Shown one piece after another: positions 1 through 11,592 of a stretch of DNA of 64,000 bases. Position 1 is the first letter of the stretch. Each line of letters begins with the position of its first letter. Made by a program: the position numbers and the translations under genes. The notes beneath the pieces are model-generated. The model was not told where the DNA came from. It made no database searches and saw only the letters and a list, made by a program, of their open reading frames with translations. The DNA is from Ceratodon purpureus (Eukaryota > Streptophyta > Bryopsida > Pseudoditrichales > Ditrichaceae), in NCBI GenBank assembly GCA_014871385.1, contig CM026425.1:8843243-8907242 (forward strand), written 5' to 3'.

Positions 1-281
1 GAGGGATATTGGTAAAACAGAGTGAAGTAACATCCTTAGTTCTATTTTGGTATTATTGGTATTTATAAATAGAACATCCATTTTTCATGTCTCGAAATGA
101 AAAGTCTGTATTAGCTTTGAAATGTTTAAGGGTTGTTTAAAAAAACGTTATGAAAAAAATAGTACATTGAATATCATGTGCACTAAACTTGCAATGGAAA
201 GAACACAAATCTTTGACAGAATTTATACAATATTGTCACATTCCAATTTAAAATAAAACATTAAAGAATAACTCACTTTTA

Positions 282-350
282 TTAAATCCCTAATTGGCCA
301 TAGTCCTAAATGGGCTTTTTGAGATTTTAATCAGGTTTTTACAATGTCAA
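282..350 (+). repeat. Decayed end of the TTAA-flanked element family
   Basis: This stretch starts TTAAATCCCTAATTGG and soon reads TGGGCTTTTT. That is the same order seen at the left ends of the elements starting at 30992 and 35374 (TTAACCCCTAAAGG, then a short gap, then TGGGCTTTTT). It looks like a diverged left end of the same family. No partner end was found nearby. Confidence 0.35.
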
Positions 351-513
351 TTTTGGATGTGTTTCTTTGATTTTTTTGTGGATGTATAGAATTGCAAGAG
401 CTTTGTAAATTGTAAGATATAGTTTTTTCTACATTGGACATGAGAAAAAATGTTTATATTGTTTGAAGCAAATTTTGTATTTTCAGGCAGCTCCAAATTT
501 TTTGCTACACCAT

Positions 514-587
514 TAACTACTTTTGGGATCTTTGATACAAACAATCCATGTAACTACTTTTGGGATCTTTGATACAAACAATCCATG
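514..587. repeat. Perfect 37-bp tandem duplication
   Basis: Positions 514-550 and 551-587 are identical 37-bp copies beginning TAACTACTTTTGGG. Perfect identity suggests a recent slippage or repair event. No coding role is seen. Confidence 0.9.
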
Positions 588-2518
588 TGATTGCCTTTGG
601 AATTATCAAAAATTATTTCAAAAAGAAAAACCCTTATAGTGGAAAAATTCCATTCTATGAAGAGTCAAAGTTTTTTTGCTCCTTCTGGTCAAGTAAAAAA
701 AAAATCTCTTTTTCAGGAAAAGATGGAGATTTTCTTTTCTCCTTCTTTTCTACGTCATGTATAGATATAAAACCTTTTTTACCGTGTATATTCAAATTGT
801 AATGAAAGTTGAATCATCAAAAAAAAAGAATGATTATTAACAATAATATGAATCCATGTTCTTTTTACAATGCTACACCTTGTTGCTACATCTAAAATAT
901 GGTGCATAAACTAACATCATGTACTTCATATTGGTACAAAACAACTAGCTTATGTAGTGCAAAAAAATTACACAAAGAGAAGTCAAAGTTTGCTTGATCT
1001 TGTTTGGAAAAGATTAAAAAAAAAAAAAAAAACAATGTTTTTTTACTTCAATCCCTATAATTTATAATCCATATGGTCAATTTTTTTGAAAACTTTATTC
1101 ATAATCTTCGAGAAGTCTTAGATAAAATCCGACATTTAGAGATGCAAAAAAAGCTTTAGTTTTGGCTTGTTCACACTTGCTTTTGAAACGACAGAATCCT
1201 AGAACGGATACCATTTCCATACATCATATATTCAACAAGTGTACACGCCTTGTAGATAAAGACGGTTCAAGGTACAGAGACGGTTTTAGACACACCTCCC
1301 TTACAACAACGACGGCGTCAATGAGTGAGGCACCAAATTTCAACAGAGATCCAACTCCAACAAAAATATAAAAGCATAAACATGTCGATTGCAAAATCAA
1401 CAAAAATTCAAGATTACACCGCAATAGGAGCATGACGGAAATGAACGCCGCCAACGCAGGCGAAGCAGAGGCGATGGCGACGGCGTGAGATTGTGGAGGT
1501 GGCGATGGCGATGGCGATGGCGTGTGGCACCAACCTTCCTCAGCATTGAACAACACTGTCGACAGTCGGACAGTCTCCCTCGGAGACACGAGATTGAAGC
1601 CAGATCGGCCGATGTCAGACATCACATGCATCCAGATCGCCTCTGCAGGTGTGGTCACTTGGTCATTATCCCACTCTTGGACCTGAAACTGGGTTCCTCG
1701 TCGCTTGGATTGAGTCTGTGAGTGAGCTCAAGCGGATCAGTTTGCGCTTCTGGTCTTTCTCTGAGTTGGGTTCAGTTGGGTTGGGTTTTATGGGCACTGT
1801 TGGGTGAGTCTTGTGGTTAGGTTTCATGGTGTTGGTATGTGATATGGAGGTCTGTGATTTCTTGTGAAGTGCAAATATCTATATTTTTTTAGAGATGCAA
1901 ATTTTTAGGGTTGGTTATTGCAAAATTGATGGGTTATTGCATATAAAATTTTGGCTCCTAGTGTCCTAATTGTCTTGAAGGGTTTGAAAGGTTTGCGAGG
2001 TTTGATTGGCAAACATCGCCTCGCACGTATCTTTTAGCAGTCTGAAATGTGATAGCATTTCAGGATTTTATAAATATGGAGGTTGGTGTTGCTTTTAACC
2101 CTAGACTGCAACCTAGAGATTCTTATGCTGTTTCTGTTGTGAGCAGGTGCGTGTGATTGCCTACTACTGCAGTTCGAGAAATGACTTCGAATTCAAGCTA
2201 TGGGACCTTTTCTGGGGTTCATCGACGTAGTTCATCTGGTATATGGCATTTCACTCTTGGATTCGTGCATCCTAGTCGTGACTGCAGCCTCTTTAGGATG
2301 GAGTTAGAGATGTTGCTCATTTAAATGGTAATGAAGTTATTTCTATGGGAAAGACCTTGATTTAGCTCCACTTAGACTATCTTAGTGTTTTCTTCTAATC
2401 TTTCTCGGTTTATCTCCTTTATTCTACTCTACAAGTCATATGAGCTTTAGATAGTTTGCTCATTAGTCTCGGGGGTACGTCTTTCTACGACGCAGAGGGC
2501 GGACAGTTTGTTTTACAA

Positions 2519-5500
2519 ATGGAGGATATGAATGCTAGTGCTCCACAGCCGCCTCGCCCACATCAGCCGCGAGAACATGATGATCTACAGGTTTGTTAAG
2601 AACCTTTCTCTGTCAAAAGCTTGACTGACTTGCTTGAATAGTGCTGTGGCTTCACTAAGTTCTAGACTGTGTAGCTGCCAATTGTTCGATCCTCCAAGAC
2701 CTCAATGTATCCTTTTGGGCCTGGCAGGTATCACCTCGCAGGGGTTTAGGAATAGATGCATGGTGTTTGCCACCCATTCCAGTCATCAATGAAGCTGCAG
2801 CGCGTTTTGCAGAGTCTGCATCCAATTTGGGCCGTCAGATTGCCAAAGTTGTTGGTGAGCTCTCGATTTTTGTTGTAGCTGTAGGCATGTTGACCTCGTT
2901 TCTCGTTTCAGTCGTATGTGTTATTCATATGATGCATTTTACCTCTTTCTGAATTAACGGTAGTTAAACATCATTTAAATAGACTCATTAGCACTTTGCT
3001 ATATTATAGTTCCGGTTTACAAAAACTGAGGAACTTTGTCTGCTGTTCGAGATCTAAGAATGTTTTGAGAACGTATCTATTATCTGTCAAAATTCAACAT
3101 AAATCCACGTCCATTTAATCTTGAGGTTCATTTACGCTCAGCGCCTTGGGCTCATTGGGTGGATTTGTTACTTTCTATGTGCAGAGGAAACCGTTGCTCC
3201 GCTTCCTCCCTCACCGTCATTCTCAAATGGTTCTAATGGTTTGAATAATGATTCAGAAAGGTTTCTTCTAGATTTTATAGATTCACCTAATGTTGCGGCT
3301 ACCTCTCCTAGAGTGGCTGCCGATGCAGTCGCTGAGAGCAGCAGTATTTTAAGCAACTTAGGGGTTGAGCAAGCACAGGCAATCTTTGCATCAACTAGCA
3401 AATCTATGGTGGCGATGGGTCAGCAGATATTGAGTGGTCCTCCTGCTGCCTGGCATGGGTGAGTTGATTTCTAACGTTGTGCTATTAGCTGTTATATCTG
3501 CAGGTTTCTTGACACCAGGACTATCCTTGTGATCCGCCGAATCCTATGTTCAACATTACTTTCCTAATGACAAACTCGTATCCATTGACACATTAATTGT
3601 TTGGTGCTGAATTGCAGTGTAAAAATTTCTGATACTCTATGTAGTGATTTGTGGCAATTTCAATCCGATTCTTGACAGATCCGAAGGAAAAGATTACATT
3701 CCAATGCTTGCAATTCACTTTCTGCTAGTCTGTGTTTCTTGGAAGCGACCAGGCATTTGGTGATCAAATAACATGCAGCCTATTTTTAATAAATTTTCTT
3801 TTTCTTGACCCTCAGGTTAGTAACTCGAGTTCAAACCACATTGCGGGGGTCTGCAGATGATATTGGTTGGCTCCAGAAGATGCCAAATGCCTTACCTGTT
3901 GAGGATGATACTGCTGGATTCCTCCGAGCGTTAGAAATAATCAGGTCTAAAAACTTGTTCTTTATTGCTTATCACAATATTTTCTTCTCGAATATTTGTA
4001 ACACGCTTTTTATATCCATTACGTAGATTTTCGGAATGATGCTATTTGAAATGCTCCTGAATTTTAACCATCGCAATTTCTCACATACCTAAGTGGGTTT
4101 CTGAACAGCCATGGCGTACACATATTACCCAATTCAGTGACTTACCTCCTAATTCCAGGTATACTAATGTTTGTGAGAGGCACATCCTTCATATTTTCAA
4201 TGGTCCTAATACGTAGTTTGTCATAACTTTTACGATGTAGGAATTCTAAATAAGTGGAACAAAATATTATATGGAAATTGGTATGTTCGCAATTTGAGGC
4301 AAGTCCTATTTCGTACTTGGCTCTAAAAAAATTGCTGCAGAGAATTCAAAATGACCAGTTGTCTTGCAACGAAGATTCTTGGAAGATATGTATGGGATTT
4401 ACTGACAGGAACAACTCCTACGCAGGTCTATTCAGCAACCATGGACCCCTATATTTTGTTGACACAAAAAAATACTTTTTAAAGCTGGGTTTGTCTTGCC
4501 ATATTGCAAAAATCCACAGTGAGGTACTGTTTTCAACTTCTTGTGGGACTGTTTTGGCCTGTATAGACTGCAAAATGGCCCCCCGCCCTTCCCTTTTTTC
4601 TTTTTGTATCTGTTCGTAAGTTCGTAACCATTGACTTCGATATGCAATATAGGCATTTTAAATAATTGAACGCAGTGTGGTTAAGTCCTATGGGTATATG
4701 CTCATTCCAGTTCAACTTGTACCGCTTTATCTTATAACCGCTATATAACGTCAACCTTGGCTCTCACAGGCTGCCGTGGAGAAAAATGCCACTGAGATTA
4801 AGGATCATATATTGGAACTCTACTGGGGATCACAGAAGAAAATAGTTCTATTGGGTCATTCCAAGGGAGGAGTTGATGCAGCAGCTGCTTGCTCGATGTT
4901 TTGGGACGAATTAAAAGATAAAGTGGTCGGTTTAGCGCTTATTCAGAGTCCTTATGGTGGAAGTCCTGTTGCTGCTGATATTTTACGAGAAGGCCAAATT
5001 GCGGATTTTGAGACTCGGCGAATCATGGAGATGTTGGTATCTAAAGTTCTCAAGGTATGACTTAATTACATTTTGCTATTTATTACTAACCTAGATATGC
5101 TATCCAGGTTTCATAGTCTGCACTAAATCGTAAGAGCGAAAATATGATGATATTGTTCTGAGGTAAGCAAGCTTGTAATGTTTCAAGTTCTTTGCTGTTG
5201 CTGCTTACGGCTACACAAGTGTGGGTTAATCCATCTGGTTCTTGCTGGCAGTTTAAGATTAAAACATGAAGTTTATGGGGGTCTTCTTGTGGTGCAGGGT
5301 GACCTACAAGCATTGTTAGATTTAACATACGAGAAACGCCGCGAGTTTTTGGCCAAGTACACTTATCCCTCAGATCTTCCAACCATCTGCTTTCACACAG
5401 AGGCTAGTCGGGCTCCTGGGTGGGTTGCAACGATGTCTCACATAGCTCATGCAGACGTTGTTGCAAATATGAAGCTTCCTGTAGCCTTTCCTTTGGCTGC

Positions 5501-5819
5501 TGCCATGGCAATATGTGCGCTTCACTTAGAAATCAGGTACGGAGAAAAGAGTGACGGCCTTGTGACTCGGAAAGATGCCGAGGTTCCTGGGTCCATTGTT
5601 GTGAGACCTGAGAAGAAACTGGATCATGGCTGGATGGTGTACTCACCTGTGAGTAGGGACCCTTTGGAGCCTGATGCTGCACAAATGTGTGAGGCGCTCG
5701 TCACCCTACTTCTCAACCATGACAAGTGGAAACGGCCGCAGACCCCCGTTACACCCCAAGCTGAAGCAGTTGTTAGTGATGCGCAGCAACATGCAGAAAC
5801 AGTAGTCTCACCATCTTAG
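2519..5819 (+). CDS. Alpha/beta hydrolase superfamily protein (8 exons, 518 aa)
   Basis: Exons are 2519-2590, 2728-2854, 3185-3458, 3816-3944, 4109-4158, 4426-4523, 4770-5054 and 5298-5819. All junctions are GT-AG, phases agree, and the joined frame is 519 codons including TAA... the final stop is TAG at 5817-5819. The clearest motif is the nucleophile elbow GHSKGG, with predicted catalytic Ser281, followed by a hydrophobic core strand and an SPYGGSP segment. Asp431 (in SDGLVT) and His455 (in LDHGWMV) are plausible triad partners by inference. Residues 60-115 are Ser/Asn-rich and the C-terminal tail (about residue 485 on) is Pro/Gln-rich. The segment around exons 5-6 (GLFSNHGPLYF) fits the first strands of the hydrolase fold as seen in a conserved but poorly studied plant family. 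No signal peptide is obvious. The substrate is unknown. The start is the first ATG of the exon with good downstream conservation; a longer N-terminus through an upstream exon cannot be excluded. Confidence 0.85.
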
Positions 5820-6418
5820 CATTATTCCCATCTTTAGATGCAGTTTTATGGTATTGAAGAATTTTGGTTTTTCACAAGTTTTGCTTTGGAGCTGACCTTC
5901 CGGAACTACACTACAACAGGCAAGCCTAGTGGAGTGCACCGCGAGATTTAATGATATATTTGTACAGAATTATTTTTTTACTGCGGAAATGCACATTCTT
6001 TCATTAGTGGATTAAACTTCTATTTAACCTTCATTGTATCCGTTGTTTAAAGTGCAAGTCCATCTATATAAAGTGGAATAACCTCTCCTCATTTCTAATC
6101 CTACTCATTTCTAATCCTAATTTTGTGATTGTGCCCCACCTCTCTTAGAGTTCTCTCTCCAATCACATGCTCAACCAAGCTACTTTTGACCTACGAAATG
6201 GAGTATTTCTCTTTGCACTATGAACTTCTCCTTTAAGTCATGTAACATACATGTAAGCGGATTTATTTGCATATGGCTGGATTTATTTGCATATGATTGG
6301 AGAAATAAGAGGAGAGAGAAACGTGGTTGTTGCATAAATTCTTTGTTTAGACAATTCGGTTACCAATAATATACATATAAAGTAAATATAATATAATATA
6401 ACAATCTATAAAAGAGTT

Positions 6419-6446
6419 CCGGGTTCAAAACCTGGCAGCCACACCA
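6419..6446 (+). repeat. tRNA 3'-half-like sequence (tRNA-His type) with CCA
   Basis: The stretch reads as a T arm (CCGGG, loop TTCAAAA, CCTGG), then a 3' acceptor strand CAGCCAC, then A and CCA, followed shortly by TTTTT. CAGCCAC is the 3' acceptor strand expected for tRNA-His. No matching 5' half, D arm or anticodon arm lies in the AT-rich DNA upstream. Nuclear tRNA genes do not normally encode CCA, so a retroposed 3' fragment or chance are both possible. Confidence 0.35.
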
Positions 6447-6530
6447 CCAACTTTTTCCTTTCTTTTTACATTGCATCATTTTTTACTTAGAGAGAGGTGG
6501 AGAGCATTTATTTTCCGCTTTTTATACATG

Positions 6531-6622
6531 AACACCAAGTTTAAAGCTTAGAATGAGAAGTTCATATTTATCTTTTTTTTTTAAACACCAAGTTTAAAGC
6601 TTAGAATGAGAAGTTCGTGTTT

Positions 6623-6666
<44 letters not shown>
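6531..6666. repeat. 33-bp direct repeat followed by a 43-base T run
   Basis: Positions 6531-6563 and 6584-6616 are identical 33-bp copies (start AACACCAAGTTTAAAG), each followed by T-rich sequence. The second runs into an uninterrupted T tract at 6624-6666. The structure could be a poly(A) tail on the minus strand or slippage expansion. Confidence 0.85.
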
Positions 6667-6670
<4 letters not shown>

Positions 6671-7858
6671 ATTAAAAAAGTTCTATGAATTATTAAAATA
6701 AATCTTTGTAGATCCATATCTGTATTAGAAGACTAGTCCATTCATGTGTATACATCATCATTCAATAAGTCTACTCACATGTTATTAGGTTACTATCATG
6801 ATTGTGCATGAAGGCAAGTCGACTGGAAATAAGGAATTAGATACATGTACATTTATAAAAAACAATTACATACCTTCTGATTGGTATAGTTTCCTTTATC
6901 TTAAAGAAAAAAGCGATAGTATTAAAAAAATATCAATTTGAAATAAAAAAACCTATTTACTAAAGGCATTAAATTTTTCCAATTAATAAGAAAAAACTGA
7001 TGAAAATGTCTGTTTCGACTTATAATCAATAAATATGTTTTTAAAAGAAGTAATTATATGGAAATCTTTCTTTAAGCTAGGGACCATTGAGAAATGATCA
7101 TAACGTTCTAAGTTTTGGAATCCATTGATTTATTGTAATCTCCAACTCTGTTGTACACTTGAGGATATAAAACAAATTAACCATGAAATTTGAAGTCACC
7201 CACTCCACAAAAAATGTCTTAAAAAATCATCTCAATACCACTAATAAGTTAGGATTCCCTCACATCCAAGATTCAAAAACTAATTTCCTACATTCCCATA
7301 TTTTCGTTCATGCCAACTAAGGGCGAGTTTATACCTGGGGTCAGATCATAATTCGGCCCTAACTCTTCAAATTTCAACCAATAGAATCGCTAATTTTTTT
7401 TAAATTGGGCCCAAGGGCTGTCTACTAAACCCCGATTGGAACTTCAATTTATCCTACATGAAACTTCAATTTACCCTACACTGTGTTGATGCCAAAATGT
7501 GTAGGCATGAATGATGCAATTGGGACAAGATTTCCCCTAACCCAAACTTCCAACTTGGGCCCGACTCTGAGCTAGACCGGAAGCTGAAAAACTGAAATAA
7601 CAGGACCACAGGTACAGAGCTTGCACGGTCATAGGGCAGCACAAAGGAACGGGAATGGGAGCCAGAGACACACTCCGAGAGTCCGATCAAACAAACATGC
7701 TTCCTCAAGTGACCAAGTGAGGAAGCTGTTGCTGGGATTGAATTGAAGCAAAGCTTGTGTTTCGGCGACTGAGTTGCAGGAGCTACTTCTGACTGAGCAG
7801 GGTTTGGTGCCGGAGCGTGGACTGGAGCAGTTGTTGTGGCGCCAACGATCAGGTCACG

Positions 7859-8924
7859 ATGCAGCAGGTAGGTATGGATGTATGTGATTCTGGTACAGGT
7901 TTGAGAGGCGTGGTTGGTTTTCGTGAGATTTGTGAGTTGTGGTTGTTTGGGTTTTAGGGTTTTAGGGTTTAGGGTTGATGTGGATGGTTGTTGATTGAGG
8001 AACAGGGGGATGGAGTGGAGACGGAAGTGACATGGGAGGACCAGCAGAATATTAATGCGTTTGGTCGTCTCAATAACAAGTTTCATGAACTCGAGGACAC
8101 GATTAAGGCGAAGAAGGTATGGGATGGTATCGGAACCTGAGGCTGATAAACTGATTAGAACCCTAAGTTGAGCCTACCTTGTTTGCGGTTCAGGGATATC
8201 TTTGTGACATGCATTCGCTTTCTGTTGCTTGAGTTTTTAATCTCACATGAGGATTTTGGAACTCTCACCAGCTCTTTACTTTCATTAGGTTGCGGATTGC
8301 TTGAGGAAGGTGGAGGTTGAGTGGGGAGTCACGTGATGGTTACCTGAGTTGGGGTGTTGGTGTTCAGGATATGACAGACAATCTAGAGGACGCTAGCAAT
8401 GAGCTCATATTAGCAGACGATCCCGAAGTGCGATACCTGGTTGGCGAGGTGTTCACCCACTTGGCAGTTGATGAGGTACTCGTCTGTCTTCACCAACCAT
8501 TACAGTTCTTTTAAACAGACAATCTGGGAATTTCTGTTAATTTTCTCAGCACGTTGTGGTCTTTTTATGCTTGTTCTACGCCTTGGGTATGGATTTATTT
8601 CGTTTTTGAGAATTGATGAGGGTCTGTGTTGTTTGTGATGTTGAGATTCGAATTGTCCGTTTTTGCACGTTCTTTTGGAGGCTAAGTGTTACGTTTTTAG
8701 TTTTAATACGTGTGTGGTGCACTGAAATGCTTACTCTGTTTACAATCCTCGTTGTGGTCGTGTATTTTCAGGTGGAGGAAAGACTGGAAGCTTTGAAGGA
8801 GGTGAATTCCCAGGAGCTCGAAAGTTTACAGGAGGAGAAGGCAGAAGTTATCGCCAAAATGGCTGCTCTGAAGAAAACGTTATATGGAAAGTTTGGCGAT
8901 TCTATTAATTTGGAAGAGGATTGA
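7859..8924 (+). CDS. PFD4: Prefoldin subunit 4 (4 exons, 126 aa)
   Basis: Exons are 7859-7867, 8006-8116, 8368-8475 and 8772-8924, all GT-AG and all phase 0, giving 127 codons including TGA. The product matches beta-type prefoldin 4. The N-terminal helix contains [18 protein letters not shown], the centre contains [14 protein letters not shown] and GEVFTHL (the beta-hairpins), and the C-terminal helix ends [14 protein letters not shown], the conserved PFD4 tail. About 125-130 aa is the usual length. Prefoldin is a cytosolic hexamer that hands unfolded actin and tubulin to the chaperonin CCT; nuclear roles are also known in plants. The first coding exon holds only three codons (Met-Gln-Gln), so automated gene calls could miss it. 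Intron 1 holds TTAGGG-type repeats (7949-7977), a telo-box-like cluster common near start sites of plant housekeeping genes. Confidence 0.93.
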
Positions 8925-9989
8925 TTCCCAGCTGTAGCATGCTGTAGTAACTTACTCTATGCTGAAGCACATGATGCTCTTGTGGTATTGAGTGGACTAT
9001 TGACCCAGCACCTGAAAACCATCGCTTCTAAGCAGGCGCCTAAGAAAATTTTAAAACATTCACTTGTCTGTCGATGGAGTTATTCTTTGCTTGAATGTAT
9101 ATTGTGACTTCTTTGACTTGTTCATGCTTATGTGCCAGAATTGTTTGTAATTTACGTAAAAGATACAATAGATGACACTTTTGAAATGGGTCGTTCCTTT
9201 TGTTACAACTCCGATATAAGAAGTGCCATAATTTTGAATCCCGAACACGGAATGGCGATGGGAGTGACTGTCTCAAACAAGACTTATGGCGATTCCTGGA
9301 AATTTCAAAATAGTCCAGGCTGTGCTCTTCTTAGTTGTCTGAAAGAGGACATTGTCCATCAGGAGCAAACTGTCTGTCGGGTTAACTCAATACTAAAGAA
9401 AACACCAATTGTCTTAACTAGCACACTGTAAAATAACATCATCCAACACAGCTTGTCTACATCTAGAAAAAAAGATTGTCAGCAAAGAGCCGAAGATAAC
9501 TGCTTGGTATTGACAGCATAACAATTCGGGCAAATTTCACGACTGGACTCAGAGCCGCAGATGCAAGATTTGTTGCAGCTCATCTGATCAGGTGGAGAGG
9601 AGGATCGTGGAGGTGGAATCGTCTTTGAACTCTAGGACGATATGTTCTCGTTTTGATGCAGAGTGAATTTTCGGATGGTTTGAGATTATTTGTAGACTAA
9701 TGTTTTTGAACCCATATGACGCGGTTGGGTGAAGAAAAGCATGCAATATGAAGGTACATCTGGGCCAATCTGCGTTGATCACCGGTGGGAGGTTGTGGCA
9801 TCGGTACCTATCTCCTTCTTCTCCGGCCCTTGATTGCGTCAGTAATCTAACTTTGTGATGTACAGGTTGTTTTGAGAAACAATTCTAGCTTAATGCTTGG
9901 CTACGACCTAGTTTTGACATGTCCCAGTTTTGGTCATGGCCTGTTGTTGGCTATCCCTGTGCAGTGCGTTTTCGTAACAGAAAGTTGCT
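8925..9989. other. 3' flank of prefoldin 4, no gene seen
   Basis: Probable 3' UTR and downstream flank. Short open frames on both strands have no recognisable domains or codon structure. Nothing else is supported. Confidence 0.4.
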
Positions 9990-10795
9990 ATAACTTCATG
10001 CAATATGACAATAAAGTGACCAATCCATTTTGAAAATAAGAAGATGTTCATCCAATCCTTTTTTTTGCATTGGCATTGGGGCAAATGGCTCACAATTTGC
10101 AATGTAGTCCCTTTGCCTTTGCCATCCTCTGAAAATGTAGAAGTTGAGAATAATCTCACAACCTGCATTAATTGTTGATAACATTACAAGAGATTTGATG
10201 CCATTTGAAATGATATTTTAGACATGTCTTTGGCCTCTTCTTGCTAACACCTTGTCTCCTTTTCCAGATTGAGCTCTAGATTTGCCTACATTCTATATGT
10301 GGTCTGGATCATACGTGTTGATGATGTATACAACTTTTAGATTTTGAAAGAATGTTGCCACATTTGATGGATACAATCCCTTTGCAACCTATCTCCAATC
10401 CTTGTGTAGCTCTTGTACTGAATATGAAATGTCTATTTTTAAATCATTTTAACTAGCTCTCCTTGGAACTCCATTTCAAAATGGGATTACCATCTCTTGG
10501 GTAATTTTTGCAACTTTTAGCTTAAGTTGAGAAGGATCAAGAAGATGGCCTAAAGCCATCATTCTATTAAGGTAAACCACCAAAGCGATTTCTTCTTCTA
10601 CTATCAAAACTCTATGAAGTCCTTTTTTCTACTTCTAGTTATTCCAAGATAGTCGTCTTTCAAAGAACTTCTTGGAATTTTGAAATATGGCACTTACCTT
10701 TGCCATTTTGTAGTCATCATTTAATTTTTCAAAGGCTAACTCTATAGTCTTTGTACTCCAATTACCTTTTTTGTATAACTTCTTTGATTTCTTCT
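9990..10795 (-). pseudogene. Decayed pogo/Tigger-like transposase (CENP-B HTH type), N-terminal half
   Basis: Read on the minus strand, one frame from about 10,795 to 10,160 is protein-like across several stop codons. It starts with a Psq-like helix-turn-helix (NWSTKTIELAFEKL), then EEEIALVVYLNRMMALG, then QLKLKVAKITQ and a relic of the CENP-B-type motif (PF-stop-NGVP). It continues with VAKGLYPSNVATFFQNL and KVLARRGQRHV. After a frameshift near 10,100, MNIFLFSKWIGHFI continues the match. This order of blocks is typical of pogo/Tigger/Jerky-like DDE_1 transposases. At least five in-frame stops plus a frameshift make it non-functional, and the C-terminal catalytic part is absent. Family identification rests on remembered block order, not on a search. 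Confidence 0.72.
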
Positions 10796-11470
10796 AGATC
10801 CTTGTTAAGTTGACCCCCGTTTTGTAAGAAAATGTTGGTTGTGGTTTTGTTCTTCTTATTGTGACTTTGAAGAAGAAGGAGATCTAACATTGTTCTTATC
10901 ATCAAAAGCAAAAGGTTCTTAGTTAGATGAATCACGAGCTTGTAAATTTTATAATGCCATGGATTGCCTTCCTTGTTGCTACCTTCTGGCCATGTACCAT
11001 CATGGTAGCTGCTACTTCCACATGTACTTCCTTTCAACTCTCACCTATTTTTTGGTCAAACTTGGATTCTTTACCACGATTGCAGCCTTTGCTCAGCGAT
11101 GGATAGAGAAGGTGCTCATATAGTCTTCTACTCTCGCAATGATGCTACAAATTTGCCTCTATAGTATCTCGTTTTTTATTTTATTTTACATCTTATCTTT
11201 GTTGACCCTAGACCTTATCTTCATACAGAGGCTCTCTCTTTACCTTTGTGCAAGTATTTAGTTGTCTTCTACAACCAAGTCTCTATGCTATACACCTCTC
11301 TAACACTAAACTTGAAAGCTTGTTACCTTAAGGTGTCCAATCCTAAAATCATAAAATCCAAAAACATTCCACTCGGTTATTCTCTACATGAAAACCCTAG
11401 AAATTCTACTGTTTTCTATGACATAAATCTATTTTTTTCTAAATTTAGACTTAGTATTGAATATTTACCC

Positions 11471-11592
11471 GTAGGATCTTGTACCTACCTTACCCAAAAA
11501 GGTGTATACCAATTTTGAGGACAATCCACCGTGCAGATTGCAAGATTATAACATTTAAAGTTGTTGTAAAAGTTTTTTTTAACACTGCCCCG
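11471..11592 (+). repeat. Copy of a dispersed repeat (GTAGGATCTTGTA ... GCAAGATTATAAC ... AACACTGCC)
   Basis: The block begins GTAGGATCTTGTA, has GTGTATACCAA in the middle, then GCAAGATTATAAC, a T run and AACACTGCC. The same order occurs at 44,243-44,602 (+). It recurs in inverted orientation inside the TTAA elements at about 31,641-31,755 and 32,776-32,885. It is therefore an internal part of that family. No clear TTAA terminus flanks this copy. Confidence 0.65.

Larger units (their letters stand above)
1..2518. other. AT-rich upstream region and probable 5' leader of the hydrolase gene
   Basis: No protein gene is supported here. The first 1.1 kb is AT-rich with A and T runs. From about 1.43 to 1.75 kb base composition becomes GC-richer and includes a short GATGGC-type triplet repeat near 1,500. 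The stretch from about 1.7 to 2.5 kb is likely the promoter and leader of the hydrolase gene starting at 2519. It may contain a leader intron, but no boundary can be fixed from the sequence alone. Confidence 0.5.
5820..7858. other. Intergenic region between hydrolase and prefoldin genes
   Basis: AT-rich DNA with no supported gene. It contains a dispersed repeat at about 6,105-6,220 (related to 33,525-33,630), a tRNA-like 3' fragment, a 33-bp direct repeat and a long T run. The GC-richer part after 7.5 kb is probably the prefoldin 4 promoter and leader. The 206-codon open frame antisense to this region (8086 down to 7466) overlaps prefoldin exon 2 and has no protein-like features. Confidence 0.5.

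Noticed and set aside
5178-5297. Upstream extension of the last hydrolase exon
   Set aside because: The frame stays open by chance through the end of the intron; the AG acceptor at 5,296-5,297 and the phase set the exon start at 5,298.
7466-8086. 206-codon minus-strand open frame overlapping prefoldin 4
   Set aside because: Antisense to a well-supported exon and to TTAGGG repeats; no domain or signal.
8290-8333. Extra exon of prefoldin 4 beginning after CATTAG at 8,289
   Set aside because: It runs into a stop (TGA) within 16 codons in the required frame, while skipping to 8,368 preserves the conserved protein exactly.
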